Below are positions 8,475-17,013 of a stretch of DNA of 64,000 nucleotides, piece after piece. Every line of letters starts with the position of its first letter. Position 1 is the stretch's first letter. Source of the DNA: Lachnospiraceae bacterium (GTDB lineage Bacteria; Bacillota; Clostridia; Lachnospirales; Lachnospiraceae). The notes under the pieces were generated by a model. It saw only the letters and a list, made by a program, of their open reading frames with translations, was not told the origin of the DNA and did not search any database. The translations under genes were made by a program, and so were the position numbers. The stretch covers positions 1 through 64,000 of the forward strand of contig CAJTBF010000019.1 in the NCBI GenBank assembly GCA_910574195.1. Reading direction: 5' to 3'.

Positions 8475-9983
8475 CTATTCTTCCTGCCGGCACGCAGATG
8501 TACAACAAGCAATCTCCGTCTGCGCCGGCTCATTTAAAAGCCTTCCCTGATAATCGAACCGGGAGCCATGGCAGGGGCAGTCCCAGCTTTTATCTTCTTC
8601 ATTCCATGCAAGCTGACACCCCATATGCGGACATTTCAGAGATACGATAAATACCTGCCCCTCTTCTGTCCGATAAACACCCTTCTTTTCTCCGTCGTAT
8701 TCTATGATTCCACTTTTTCCCGGCTTAATCTTCGCAAGCGTTTCTCCTGATACGGGAATTCTTTCCTTTACCAGATTTACTGCTGCATATACGCCTTCCT
8801 GCAAAAACGGTTTCACAGATGTCATCACATGAAGTCTCTGCGGTGAAAATACTTCTGCACAGGTATTTTCTCTCCCACAGATCTGATCTGTCAGAATCAT
8901 TGCTGCTGCCATAGAAGAAGTCATTCCCCACTTTCCAAAACCGGTAGCAACAAACCAGTCTTCTGTGCCTCGGCCAAATTTTCCGATATAGGGAATTCCA
9001 TCCAGAGTCATACAATCCTGTGCCGACCAGGAAGCCTTTTTTTTCGCATCCGGCCAATACTGTTCCGCCCGGTGCATGAGGGATGCATATTGCCCTCCGC
9101 ATGGATTCTCTCCTGTCCGATATCCTTTCCCGCCCAAAAGCAGCAAATCCCCCGCCGGGCGAAAAGATAACCCTTCCGCGTCAATTCCCAGATACATGCC
9201 CCCTATATTACCGGCATGCTCCAGCGCCACCACATGGCTTCGTTCCTGATGCATCCGCAAAAAGTAATATCCCGGCCGGATTACAAAAGGATAATGACAG
9301 GCAAAAACAATTTTTTCCGCTTCCACTCGTCCATGATCCGTCAGCAAAACATGGGAATCGGCCCGCAGCACTCTTGTTTTTTCGTATACCTGAATCTCTT
9401 CTGCAATTGCCCGCAAAAATTTCAATGGATGAAACCGGGCCTGATCTGAAAAATATAATGCACCTTCCACCGGAAAAGGTAGTTCCGTTTCTTTTTTCCA
9501 TTCTGCTGGAAGCCCCAATTCTTTGACAATATGATATTCATCCCGCAATGCCCTGGTCAGTGCTTTGCTCTGCATCTTTTCCTTTTCTGTTTCTGCCTGC
9601 TTTATATATAAACAAGACGGACATTCTGTCCATTCACAATCAATCTGGTATTTTTCTATCAGAATCTCATACCGTCTGATCGCCTCCTGATTGATTCTGG
9701 CATATTGTTCCGCCTTCTCTCGTCCTGCACATTTCATTAGTTTTTGATAGATCATATGATGCTGAGAAGTGACTTTTGCCGTCGTGTGCCCTGTCTGCCC
9801 GTTTCCGATTCGATCTGCCTCAAGAACCACACAAGAATGCCCGCTTTGCTCCAAAAGATGCGCTGTCAGGATTCCGGCCATTCCCCCGCCTACAATTGCA
9901 ATTTCCGTGCGGATATCATTCTGCAACACAGGCCGTACGGGAAATTCTGTCGTCTGCTGCCAAATCGATTCTTTTTCCATCAT
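8475..9983 (-). CDS. FAD-dependent oxidoreductase with a C-terminal Rieske [2Fe-2S] domain
   Basis: The N-terminal DAO-type flavin domain begins with the dinucleotide fold IAIVGGGMAGILTAHLLEQ and includes GHTTAKVTSQH, typical of glycine-oxidase-like amine oxidoreductases. The FAD-closing motif GFGKWGMTSS is near residue 350. The last ~90 residues are a Rieske domain with CPHMGC and CPCHG motifs that bind a [2Fe-2S] cluster through two Cys and two His. The architecture matches Gram-positive FAD/Rieske proteins whose substrate is not known. It is 502 residues and complete. The start has two adjacent Met codons. No operon partner is obvious; pflA lies 300 bases upstream. Confidence 0.88.
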   Translation of the reverse strand: MMEKESIWQQTTEFPVRPVLQNDIRTEIAIVGGGMAGILTAHLLEQSGHSCVVLEADRIGNGQTGHTTAKVTSQHHMIYQKLMKCAGREKAEQYARINQEAIRRYEILIEKYQIDCEWTECPSCLYIKQAETEKEKMQSKALTRALRDEYHIVKELGLPAEWKKETELPFPVEGALYFSDQARFHPLKFLRAIAEEIQVYEKTRVLRADSHVLLTDHGRVEAEKIVFACHYPFVIRPGYYFLRMHQERSHVVALEHAGNIGGMYLGIDAEGLSFRPAGDLLLLGGKGYRTGENPCGGQYASLMHRAEQYWPDAKKKASWSAQDCMTLDGIPYIGKFGRGTEDWFVATGFGKWGMTSSMAAAMILTDQICGRENTCAEVFSPQRLHVMTSVKPFLQEGVYAAVNLVKERIPVSGETLAKIKPGKSGIIEYDGEKKGVYRTEEGQVFIVSLKCPHMGCQLAWNEEDKSWDCPCHGSRFDYQGRLLNEPAQTEIACCTSACRQEE

Positions 9984-10164
9984 TTCTAATCGCCTCCATC
10001 CTTCAATCTATCAACCTTTTCGATTTTCTTGTATAAGATATAGCATGTGCGCTTTCGCGGAAAATATCCCAGGTATCTCTCATTGACAACTTTTCCGATA
10101 CTCCGCCTTCAAAGTCCCTGCATACATTTTTGCAAACAGAATACGGGAGACTATGATATAAATA

Positions 10165-10204
10165 ATGCCATGTGAAAAAGTATGTTCTCTTCTCCACATG
10201 GCAT
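10165..10204 (-). terminator. Hairpin, probable weak terminator after pflA
   Basis: Perfect 10-base arms ATGCCATGTG and CACATGGCAT, with a 20-base loop, lie about 85 bases past the pflA stop. The minus strand continues TTATTTATAT, a poor T-tract. Confidence 0.5.
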
Positions 10205-10290
10205 ACGACAATTCATTTTTCGGCTATTACAGAATCCGCCCTCTTTACAGGTTCGTCCATGTCAAAGAGAGTAATTTCCGGTCTGTCCTT

Positions 10291-11055
10291 TCATTTTTTC
10301 CCTGTTTTCAATATTCGATTGGCATTTTCGATCCGTTCTTTTGACGGCGGCTCTATTCCCTCCAGAGGATATTCCATCCCCAGTTCTTTCCATTTATAGA
10401 CTCCCAGCGTATGATAAGGCAGCACCTCCACTCTTTCTACGGATTTTAACGTATCAAGAAACTCCCGCAGTTGAAGCAGCCAGATATCCTCGTCACTGTG
10501 TTCAGGTACCAGTACATGACGAATCCAGATTGGCTTGTTTCTGTCCGACAAATCTCTTGCCAGTTCCAGAATATTTTGATTGGATTGTCCGGTCAGTTCA
10601 CGATGACATATTTCATCTATATGCTTGATATCCAGAAGCACCAGATCCGTGTACTGCATCAATTTTTGAAACTTTCCAAAAAACGGTTCTTCTTTCGTAT
10701 AAGAACTTCCGCTGGTATCCAATACCGTATGAATCCCCTGTGCTTTTGCTTTTTGGAATAGCTCTGTCAGAAAATCAATCTGCAAAAGCGGTTCTCCGCC
10801 GCTGGCCGTAATTCCTCCATTGTTGCCCCAATAGGGACGATATCTCACCGCTTTTTGCAATAGTTCATCCGCTGTATAGGGGGTGCCTGCTCTCTGCCTC
10901 CATGTATCCGGATTATGACAAAACCGGCACCGCATGGCACATCCACTGAAAAAAATGACATAGCGCACGCCTGGTCCGTCTACCGAACCAAAGCTCTCCA
11001 GGGAATGAATCCAGCCTGTTAAGACTTCTCTCTTATTCGTACTTTTCTTTTTCAC
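10291..11055 (-). CDS. pflA: Pyruvate formate-lyase-activating enzyme (radical SAM)
   Basis: PflA reductively cleaves SAM and abstracts a hydrogen from a glycine of PflB to switch it on under anaerobic conditions. The radical-SAM cluster motif is CAMRCRFCHNPDTW, followed by the glycine-rich ASGGEPLLQ, and PYHTLGVYKW is near the C-terminus. I place the start at the GTG at 11055 because a perfect AGGAGG lies five bases upstream and this gives 254 residues, the family norm; a longer frame from 11133 overlaps pflB and lacks a spaced ribosome site. It is the second gene of the pflB-pflA operon. Confidence 0.95.
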   Translation of the reverse strand: MKKKSTNKREVLTGWIHSLESFGSVDGPGVRYVIFFSGCAMRCRFCHNPDTWRQRAGTPYTADELLQKAVRYRPYWGNNGGITASGGEPLLQIDFLTELFQKAKAQGIHTVLDTSGSSYTKEEPFFGKFQKLMQYTDLVLLDIKHIDEICHRELTGQSNQNILELARDLSDRNKPIWIRHVLVPEHSDEDIWLLQLREFLDTLKSVERVEVLPYHTLGVYKWKELGMEYPLEGIEPPSKERIENANRILKTGKK

Positions 11056-11129
11056 TTTCTCCTCCTGCTCCCATCCGTCTTTTATCCCCCTTGTTTGACA
11101 TGTGAAACTTTCGTCTCTTCGTCTGTTTT

Positions 11130-13382
11130 TCACATTCCTCCATGACAGGTTCTGGAAATCACATCCATCTGCTGTTCCCTTGTCAAATCAATGAATTTCA
11201 CCGCATATCCGGACACACGAATGGTAAAATTCGCATATTCCGGTTTTTCCGGATGTTCCATGGCATTTATCAATTTTTCCACCCCAAATACATTTACATT
11301 CAAATGATGCGCCCCTTTGTCAAAATATCCGTCCAGAACCCGCACCAGATTCTTTTTCCGTTCCTCATCCATACTTCCCAGCGTATCCGGACTGATCGTC
11401 TGCGTATTGGAAATTCCGTCCAACGCCAGTTCATAGGGGAGTTTCGCCACAGAATTCAGGGAAGAAAGAAGACCATTCTTTTCGGCGCCGTACGAAGGAT
11501 TTGCCCCCGGTGAAAGAGGTTCCCCGGCCTTTCTTCCGTTGGGAAGTGTCCCCGTCGCTTTCCCGTATACCACATTGGAAGTAATCGTTAAAATCGACGT
11601 GGTCGGCTCTGAATTCCGATAGGTATGACACTTTTTCAACTTATGCATAAACATTTTCAAAAGCCGGACTGCCAACTCATCCACACGGTCATCATCGTTG
11701 CCATATCGCGGGAATTCTCCCTGCGTATCAAAATCTACCGCCAGTCCGTCTTTATCACGAATGACTCTCACCTTCGCATATTTGATAGCACTCAGGGAAT
11801 CTACCACATGGGAGAAACCTGCAATTCCCGTTGCAAATGTCCTTCTCACATCTGTGTCAATCAAGGCCATTTCCGCCGCCTCATAGTTATATTTGTCATG
11901 CATATAGTGAATCATATTGAGCGTATCCACATACAATTTGGACAGCCAGTCCATCATTGCGTCATAGCGTTCCATTACTTCCTCATAATCCAGATATTCT
12001 GAAGTAATCGGACGATAGGCCGGCCCTACTTGCTCCTTTGTCTTTACATCAATCCCCCCGTTGATTGCATACAACAGACATTTTGCCAGATTGGCACGCG
12101 CCCCAAAAAACTGAATCTCTTTTCCCGTCTCGGTAGCGGACACGCAGCAGCAGATACTGTAGTCGTCCCCCCATACCGGCCGCATCACGTCATCGTTCTC
12201 ATATTGAATAGAACTGGTCTTTACGGAAATAAGGGCCGCATAATTTTTAAAGTTTTCCGGCAGCCGTGAAGAATATAATACCGTCAGATTTGGTTCCGGT
12301 GACGGTCCCATATTTTCCAGCGTATGCAGGAAACGATAATCTGTCTTTGTCACCATAGAACGCCCATCCTGACCTAAACCTGCCACACTTAACGTGGCCC
12401 ATACCGGATCACCGGAAAACAATTCATTGTAGGAAGGAACCCGGGCAAACTTTACCATGCGGAATTTCATAACCAGATGATCGATCAATTCCTGTGCCTG
12501 GCTTTCTGTCAACACGCCGTTTTTCAGATCTCTTTCCAGATAAATATCCAGAAACGTTGAAATACGTCCCACACTCATTGCAGCACCGTTCTGTGTCTTA
12601 ATCGCCGCCAGATACCCAAAATACAGCCACTGTACCGCTTCTTTTGCATTTTTGGCAGGCGCGGAAATATCAAAACCGTAAAGCTGTGCCATCTCTTTTA
12701 TTTCCTTCAACGCACGAATCTGATCCGCAATTTCTTCCCGAAGGCGAAAATCGGTTCCGTTCATTCCATGTCTTGCAAAACGGTCAAAATCATATTGCTT
12801 TCTCGTAATCAAAAAATCAATTCCATACAGGGCGACGCGGCGGTAATCCCCTACAATTCTTCCTCTTCCGTAAGTGTCCGGCAATCCTGTGATAATTTTA
12901 TTGTGACGCGCCTTTTTCATCTCCGGCGTATAGATATCAAACACTCCCTGATTATGTGTCTTATGATATTGGGTAAAAATCTCATGCAGCTTTTCACTTG
13001 GTTGGTATCCGTGTGTCGTACAGGCTTTCTCTGCCATAGCGATCCCACCGTATGGCATGAACGCTCTTTTCAAAGGCTGATCCGTCTGCAGACCCACTAT
13101 GGCCTCCTTCTCTTTTAACTTTTCATCCAGATACCCCGGGCCATATACCGTCAACCCGGAAACCACTTCCGTTTCCATATCCAGTACCCCGCCATTGGCA
13201 CGTTCTGCCCGCTGTAATTCCTGCAGTCGGTTCCATAATTGATTTGTTGCTTCTGTGGGGCCTTCCAAAAATACTTCATTTCCCTCATAAGGTGTATAAT
13301 TACTTTGAATAAAATTCCGTACATCCACCGAATCTTTCCAGTTTCTTCCCGTAAAACCTGTCCACTGTTCGAAATGTGCCAT
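11130..13382 (-). CDS. pflB: Pyruvate formate-lyase (glycyl radical enzyme)
   Basis: PflB converts pyruvate and CoA to acetyl-CoA and formate, a central reaction of anaerobic fermentation. The glycyl radical site RVSGYAVKF lies close to the C-terminus (about residue 727 of 750), and the catalytic cysteine pair is in [10 protein letters not shown] near residue 415, where most PflB have ACCVS. The N-terminal [19 protein letters not shown] and the GIAMAEKAC segment are typical. The length (750) fits the true PflB rather than a diol or choline lyase. GGAAGGAGA precedes the start, with GTG (13385) and ATG (13382) both possible. pflA follows directly on the same strand. Confidence 0.97.
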   Translation of the reverse strand: MAHFEQWTGFTGRNWKDSVDVRNFIQSNYTPYEGNEVFLEGPTEATNQLWNRLQELQRAERANGGVLDMETEVVSGLTVYGPGYLDEKLKEKEAIVGLQTDQPLKRAFMPYGGIAMAEKACTTHGYQPSEKLHEIFTQYHKTHNQGVFDIYTPEMKKARHNKIITGLPDTYGRGRIVGDYRRVALYGIDFLITRKQYDFDRFARHGMNGTDFRLREEIADQIRALKEIKEMAQLYGFDISAPAKNAKEAVQWLYFGYLAAIKTQNGAAMSVGRISTFLDIYLERDLKNGVLTESQAQELIDHLVMKFRMVKFARVPSYNELFSGDPVWATLSVAGLGQDGRSMVTKTDYRFLHTLENMGPSPEPNLTVLYSSRLPENFKNYAALISVKTSSIQYENDDVMRPVWGDDYSICCCVSATETGKEIQFFGARANLAKCLLYAINGGIDVKTKEQVGPAYRPITSEYLDYEEVMERYDAMMDWLSKLYVDTLNMIHYMHDKYNYEAAEMALIDTDVRRTFATGIAGFSHVVDSLSAIKYAKVRVIRDKDGLAVDFDTQGEFPRYGNDDDRVDELAVRLLKMFMHKLKKCHTYRNSEPTTSILTITSNVVYGKATGTLPNGRKAGEPLSPGANPSYGAEKNGLLSSLNSVAKLPYELALDGISNTQTISPDTLGSMDEERKKNLVRVLDGYFDKGAHHLNVNVFGVEKLINAMEHPEKPEYANFTIRVSGYAVKFIDLTREQQMDVISRTCHGGM

Positions 13383-13555
13383 CACAAAAAGTCTCCTTCC
13401 TATTTTCTCTATTGCTATTTTGGCCTTCTCATTTTAAAATGTGATACGAGATAGTTTGCAAAAATTAGTGAAAATTATTCCAAAGAGCTTTCCTGTGAAA
13501 AATAAGTTTTCATTATGATTTGTGCCTGCACAAAAAGAAAAGAACGGAGATTATC

Positions 13556-14050
13556 ATGAATATACGAAAAGCAATCCCGGCAGATTTGCCTGTTCTCTTA
13601 GCTTTATACGAAAAAGCACGTACATTTATGGCCGCTCACGGCAATCCCACACAATGGGGCAATGCATATCCCCCTGTTTCTTTATTAGAATCCGATATCC
13701 ATGCAAAAAATTGCTATGTCTGCGAAGAACATGGAAATATCATTGCCGTTTTCTACTATCATCTCGGCCCGGATCCTACTTACACGCATATTTACAACGG
13801 ACAATGGCTGAACACATCACCCTATGGCGTGGTCCATCGTATTACAGCCGACGGTACCATAAAGGGAACAGCCTCTTTTTGTCTCGACTGGGCATGGAAA
13901 CAATGCAAAAATCTGAAAATCGACACGCATCGAAATAATCATATTATGCAACACTTACTATGTAAAAACGGATTTACATATTGCGGCATCATTTATTTGG
14001 AAGACGGTTCCGAACGTCTCGCCTACCAGAAAAACGAAGCTGTCAGATAA
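13556..14050 (+). CDS. GNAT-family N-acetyltransferase
   Basis: A 164-residue GNAT protein that should transfer an acetyl group from acetyl-CoA to an amine; the substrate is unknown. The fold order is visible: IRKAIPADLPVLLALYEKAR at the start, the central strand GNIIAVFYYHLGPD, an acetyl-CoA-binding region around GVVHRITADG, and a C-terminal IDTHRNNHIMQHLLCKNGF, which is the usual GNAT alpha4 motif. The start is the ATG at 13556 with CGGAG seven bases upstream. It is one of the few rightward host genes and faces the FMN reductase gene with only nine bases between the stops. Confidence 0.88.
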   Translation: MNIRKAIPADLPVLLALYEKARTFMAAHGNPTQWGNAYPPVSLLESDIHAKNCYVCEEHGNIIAVFYYHLGPDPTYTHIYNGQWLNTSPYGVVHRITADGTIKGTASFCLDWAWKQCKNLKIDTHRNNHIMQHLLCKNGFTYCGIIYLEDGSERLAYQKNEAVR

Positions 14051-14059
14051 TTCCGGTTA

Positions 14060-14635
14060 CTACACACGGCCTGGAAGACGCTCAAGCACCCAGATCATAT
14101 TTGCTGCCAACGTTTCTATGATCTTTCTTCCCTCTTCATCTCTCTCCACCCGGTCGGAATGTGCATCTACAATCATATTCCAATAATTACTGCTTACCAC
14201 CAGCATTTCACTGTAAGTAAAGTATTTATTCAGACGATCCAGCGCCGCCGTTGCACCGGCGCGGTAACAATTAACTACGGCTGCCGCAGGTTTATGTACA
14301 AACAGATGTCCATAATCTGCTGCTGAATAAAACACCCGGTCCAGCAATGCGCACAATGCTCCGTTTGGTCCGGCAAAATAGACCGGAGAACCAATGACCA
14401 CCGCATCTGCCTCCACCATCGCTTCAATGAGTGCGTTACAGCAATCATCCTGAAACACACAACGATATGTGTCTGCACAGGAATCACAGCCAATGCAGCC
14501 GCGCACCATCTGTGCTCCAATGTGAAACCATTCTACCTCAAAATTTTTTTCTTTAAAGCAATCCTCCATAATCCGAAGCTGTTTAAATGTATTTCCATTG
14601 TTATGCGGACTTCCATTGATCAATAACACTTTCAT
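14060..14635 (-). CDS. NADPH-dependent FMN reductase / flavodoxin-like protein
   Basis: The product starts KVLLINGSPHNNGNT, the FMN-phosphate loop of the NAD(P)H-dependent FMN reductase family, and has GSPVYFAGPNGALCALLDR, the second flavin-contacting segment. CIGCDSCADTYRC resembles the cysteine cluster of the iron-sulfur flavoprotein/WrbA-like branch, so it may bind a metal or be redox active. At 191 residues it is of normal size. The start is the ATG at 14635 behind AAAGGAGGATATAAT. It is probably monocistronic, in tail-to-tail orientation with the GNAT gene. Its electron partner and substrate are unknown. Confidence 0.85.
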   Translation of the reverse strand: MKVLLINGSPHNNGNTFKQLRIMEDCFKEKNFEVEWFHIGAQMVRGCIGCDSCADTYRCVFQDDCCNALIEAMVEADAVVIGSPVYFAGPNGALCALLDRVFYSAADYGHLFVHKPAAAVVNCYRAGATAALDRLNKYFTYSEMLVVSSNYWNMIVDAHSDRVERDEEGRKIIETLAANMIWVLERLPGRV

Positions 14636-14750
14636 ATTATATCCTCCTTTACTCTTTTTATTTTTGGGTTTTCTGTCAGCACAAACCACAATACTTTCTT
14701 TCTATTCCATTACCTCGACTTATATTTACCTCTTAACTTTTCTTTTTTTC

Positions 14751-14779
14751 TTGACAAATACAACCAGGGTTGTTATACT
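14751..14779 (+). promoter_or_regulatory. Near-consensus promoter of tRNA-Trp
   Basis: A perfect -35 TTGACA (14751-14756), a 17-base spacer and TATACT (14774-14779), about 25 bases upstream of the tRNA. Confidence 0.9.
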
Positions 14780-14803
14780 AAGCTAGTGTCCGGTGGACAT
14801 GAT

Positions 14804-14874
14804 AGGGGATTGGTCAAATGGTATGATAGGGGTCTCCAAAACCTTTGGTGGGAGTTCGATTCTCTCATCCCCTG
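14804..14874 (+). tRNA. trnW: tRNA-Trp, anticodon CCA
   Basis: The cloverleaf is clear: acceptor arms AGGGGAT and ATCCCCT, D arm GTCA/TGAT, an anticodon stem of GGGGT and ACCTT around the loop CTCCAAA (anticodon CCA), and a T arm GGGAG-TTCGATT-CTCTC. The discriminator base is G (14874), normal for bacterial tRNA-Trp. CCA is not encoded. It has its own promoter and terminator, and is the expected ligand of the T-box at 6844-7105. Confidence 0.96.
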
Positions 14875-14897
14875 TTTCGTTTTATTTTATAAGTAAG

Positions 14898-14950
14898 ACA
14901 TTCGAAAGTCTTAGTTTTATTGATCTTTCGAATGTTTTTATCTTTTTGTA
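14898..14950 (+). terminator. Terminator of tRNA-Trp
   Basis: The arms ACATTCGAAAG and CTTTCGAATGT form a perfect 11-base stem, followed by TTTTATCTTTTTG. Confidence 0.9.
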
Positions 14951-15204
14951 AATACAATATGATTATTATAGCATTTTCTGACATATACTACAAGATTTTC
15001 ATTTCCTTTTTCCTCATATTTTCTTTTATTTCCCTGCATATACTGCATAATGTTACCATTCACACCCTACGGACACGCACAGTAACTGCACAATTTCCAT
15101 CTAAAATGTACTCTGACAATTTCATAGACTTTATACCTTACAGATGATATAATAAGATTACTTTGCAATACCATTAATTTCACTGAAAAGGTGGTGATTA
15201 CATA
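14951..15204 (+). promoter_or_regulatory. Intergenic stretch with an extended -10 promoter for the coiled-coil gene
   Basis: No gene is seen. At 15125-15153 there is TAGACT, 17 bases, then TGA-TATAAT (an extended -10), about 50 bases before the coiled-coil gene. GGTGGTGATT serves as ribosome site before its ATG. Confidence 0.65.
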
Positions 15205-15696
15205 ATGACTGATGAAAGCAAGGAGTTACTGCTGGCCATATCCGGAATGTTTCAAAGTCTTGATAAAAAGATTGACTCTGTGGAAGAGAATCTCAATCAA
15301 AAGATCACTTCTCTCGACAAGAAAATTGATTCCGTAGAGAATAATCTCAATCAAAAGATCACTTCTCTTGACGAAAAAATTGATTCCATGGAAGAGAATC
15401 TCAATCAAAAGATCAGTTCTCTCGACAAGAAAATTGATTCCGTGGAGAATAATCTCAATCAAAAGATCACTTCTCTTGACAAAAAAACTGATTCCGTAGA
15501 ATATAATGTACTTGAAGAAATTGATACGGTTCAGGAGAAAACAAATCATCATTTCGATCGAATAGAAAAACGATTAGATCAAATTGAAAAAGAATTAAGC
15601 GTCTCCAAGTTACAAAATGATACTTTAAGTCTCTTGATTCAGCGTACAGATAAGATACAGGATGAAATCGATATCTTAAAAAAGAAAGTTTCCTAA
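15205..15696 (+). CDS. Small coiled-coil protein built from an 18-residue tandem repeat
   Basis: I do not recognise a named family. The 163-residue protein is almost wholly helical and very rich in Lys, Glu, Asp and Asn. Residues 19-108 consist of five copies of an 18-residue unit of the type LDKKIDSVEENLNQKITS, the last one degenerate. Eighteen residues equal one heptad plus one hendecad, so the hydrophobic stripe repeats every 3.6 residues and the coil should be nearly straight. The C-terminal half (HHFDRIEKRLDQIEKELS) continues as an ordinary coiled coil. There is no signal peptide or membrane helix. It lies alone between tRNA-Trp and ogt, with its own promoter and a downstream hairpin. 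Confidence 0.8.
   Translation: MTDESKELLLAISGMFQSLDKKIDSVEENLNQKITSLDKKIDSVENNLNQKITSLDEKIDSMEENLNQKISSLDKKIDSVENNLNQKITSLDKKTDSVEYNVLEEIDTVQEKTNHHFDRIEKRLDQIEKELSVSKLQNDTLSLLIQRTDKIQDEIDILKKKVS
15259..15528 (+). repeat. 54-base tandem repeat inside the coiled-coil gene
   Basis: Five in-frame 54-base units, highly similar at the DNA level (for example AATCTCAATCAAAAGATCAC recurs), suggesting recent unit duplication; copy number may vary between strains. Confidence 0.85.
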
Positions 15697-15722
15697 AAAG
15701 TAATGTTCTCTAAAAATTACTG

Positions 15723-15770
15723 GAAGGTGTAATGTCTATGAAATTGCCAGATACTTTACACCTTCTTTCT
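15723..15770 (+). terminator. Hairpin after the coiled-coil gene
   Basis: Arms GAAGGTGTAA and TTACACCTTC, followed by TTTCT; a plausible terminator for the coiled-coil gene. Confidence 0.55.
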
Positions 15771-15780
15771 ACTCATTTGG

Positions 15781-15838
15781 GCATCCCGTATCTGATGCGC
15801 TTCGCACGAGTGGACAGCTAATGCTGTCCAATTAGGTA
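15781..15838 (+). repeat. Small structured repeat, copy 1
   Basis: Begins GCATCCCGTATCTGATGC (hairpin GCATC/GATGC), then a second hairpin GGACAGC...GCTGTCC, then AATTAGGTATA. A diverged copy lies at 18185-18245 in the same order. Confidence 0.5.
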
Positions 15839-15863
15839 TACAACTTTCAAGGTCATTTTTTAT

Positions 15864-16418
15864 TTACATCGAAAAATCTCCCGCAGAACGTGGCCCTTTC
15901 TCCGGTATAAAAAATGTTGACATTTCTGCTTTTTCCATAGTAAGTAACCATATTTTTTTCTCCATTCCGCCTGCATAGCCGGTCAGATTTCCATTTGTTC
16001 CGACAACTCTGTGGCAGGGAATAATCAGAGATATGGCATTGTGTGCGATCGCATTGCCAACCGCCTGTGCAGACATACTCTCAAGACCCTTCTGTTTTGC
16101 AATACGATTTGCAATCTCACCATAGGTCATTGTCTGCCCAAACGGAATGGTAAGCAGAATTTCCCATACGGCTCTGCGAAAAGGAGTCGTTTGCATTTTT
16201 AGAGGCGGTGTAAAATCCGGCACTTTGCCACTAAAATAGACAGTAAGCCATCGCCTTATCTCTTCAAAAACAGGCAACGCCTTTTCTTCATAATCCTTTG
16301 GCAGTGTACTGCCAAAATACTTTTGCCCGTCAAACCATAACCCTGTAATTTCATTTCCATTACTTGAAATTGTAATGCCGCCCAAAGGCGACTGATAATA
16401 CGCAACGTAGGTCATCAT
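15864..16418 (-). CDS. ogt: Methylated-DNA--protein-cysteine methyltransferase
   Basis: This repairs O6-methylguanine by moving the methyl group irreversibly to its own cysteine. The active-site motif is IIPCHRVVG near residue 142, preceded by the helix-turn-helix segment FGQTMTYGEIANRIA and AVGNAIAHNAI. The N-terminal ~75 residues (YYQSPLGGITISSNG) form the usual Ogt-type lid domain. At 184 residues it is slightly longer than most because of a short C-terminal tail after the WLLTMEKA segment. GGAGAAA precedes two consecutive ATG codons. It lies 24 bases downstream of hypA on the same strand, so the two may be co-transcribed. Confidence 0.95.
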   Translation of the reverse strand: MMTYVAYYQSPLGGITISSNGNEITGLWFDGQKYFGSTLPKDYEEKALPVFEEIRRWLTVYFSGKVPDFTPPLKMQTTPFRRAVWEILLTIPFGQTMTYGEIANRIAKQKGLESMSAQAVGNAIAHNAISLIIPCHRVVGTNGNLTGYAGGMEKKIWLLTMEKAEMSTFFIPEKGPRSAGDFSM

Positions 16419-16442
16419 TTTCTCCTATTCTTATTCGAATAA

Positions 16443-16787
16443 TCAGAATACTTCTATTTCTTTAATCTGGTGTTCATTTCCCTGTACCAAATATGTGTGT
16501 TCACTGCCGCAATAAGGACAGATTTTTCCATATTCCACCGTTCCATAAGTCTGTTTACACTCCTCACAAAATGTAACTGCCGGAATCGTTTCTATTACCA
16601 GTTCACACCCTTTCATTTTTTCACTTTTCGAACATTTCCACTTCCAGCAATCCTCCAAATAAGAAGGAATAATGGTGGAAACTTCCCCGATCTCCAAAAC
16701 CACTCTTCCCACCTTTTCTGCATGGTTTTCCAGCGCAATATTCTCTACTGTTTTCGCAATGTGAAACACAATTCCCAATTCATGCAT
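16443..16787 (-). CDS. hypA: HypA, nickel-incorporation metallochaperone
   Basis: HypA delivers nickel to [NiFe]-hydrogenase (or urease) precursors. The nickel-binding start MHELGI is intact, with His2 and Glu3, and the zinc site is a CEEC...CPYC pair in the C-terminal half. The length (114) is normal. Other hyp genes and hydrogenase genes are not in this window, which is unusual because hypA is usually with hypB. The nickel link with the lar operon 11 kb away is suggestive only. A weak GGAAAT precedes the ATG. Confidence 0.93.
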   Translation of the reverse strand: MHELGIVFHIAKTVENIALENHAEKVGRVVLEIGEVSTIIPSYLEDCWKWKCSKSEKMKGCELVIETIPAVTFCEECKQTYGTVEYGKICPYCGSEHTYLVQGNEHQIKEIEVF

Positions 16788-17013
16788 ATCATATTTCCTT
16801 CTTTTCTCTCATTCTATGTTTTCCCACTCCCGCCATCCCTTTTGTCAGAACTTTCACTTCCCTCTTAATCATAGTATTCTTTCCTTGTATTTTATCCTGT
16901 CTGTTTCTGACTATATCCTATTATCCGACAAAAAGGCACTTTTGTAAACTGGTAGAATTTCCAAACATTTTAATCTATTTTCTATGATTCCAACCGAACA
17001 TCCCGAATATCTA

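Noticed and set aside
10003-10197. 64-residue minus-strand frame between the oxidoreductase and pflA genes
   Set aside because: No ribosome site, unremarkable composition, and it covers the hairpin at 10165-10204; more likely chance.
15226-15552. 108-residue minus-strand frame over the coiled-coil gene
   Set aside because: Its repeats only mirror the 54-base units of the real gene; no ribosome site.
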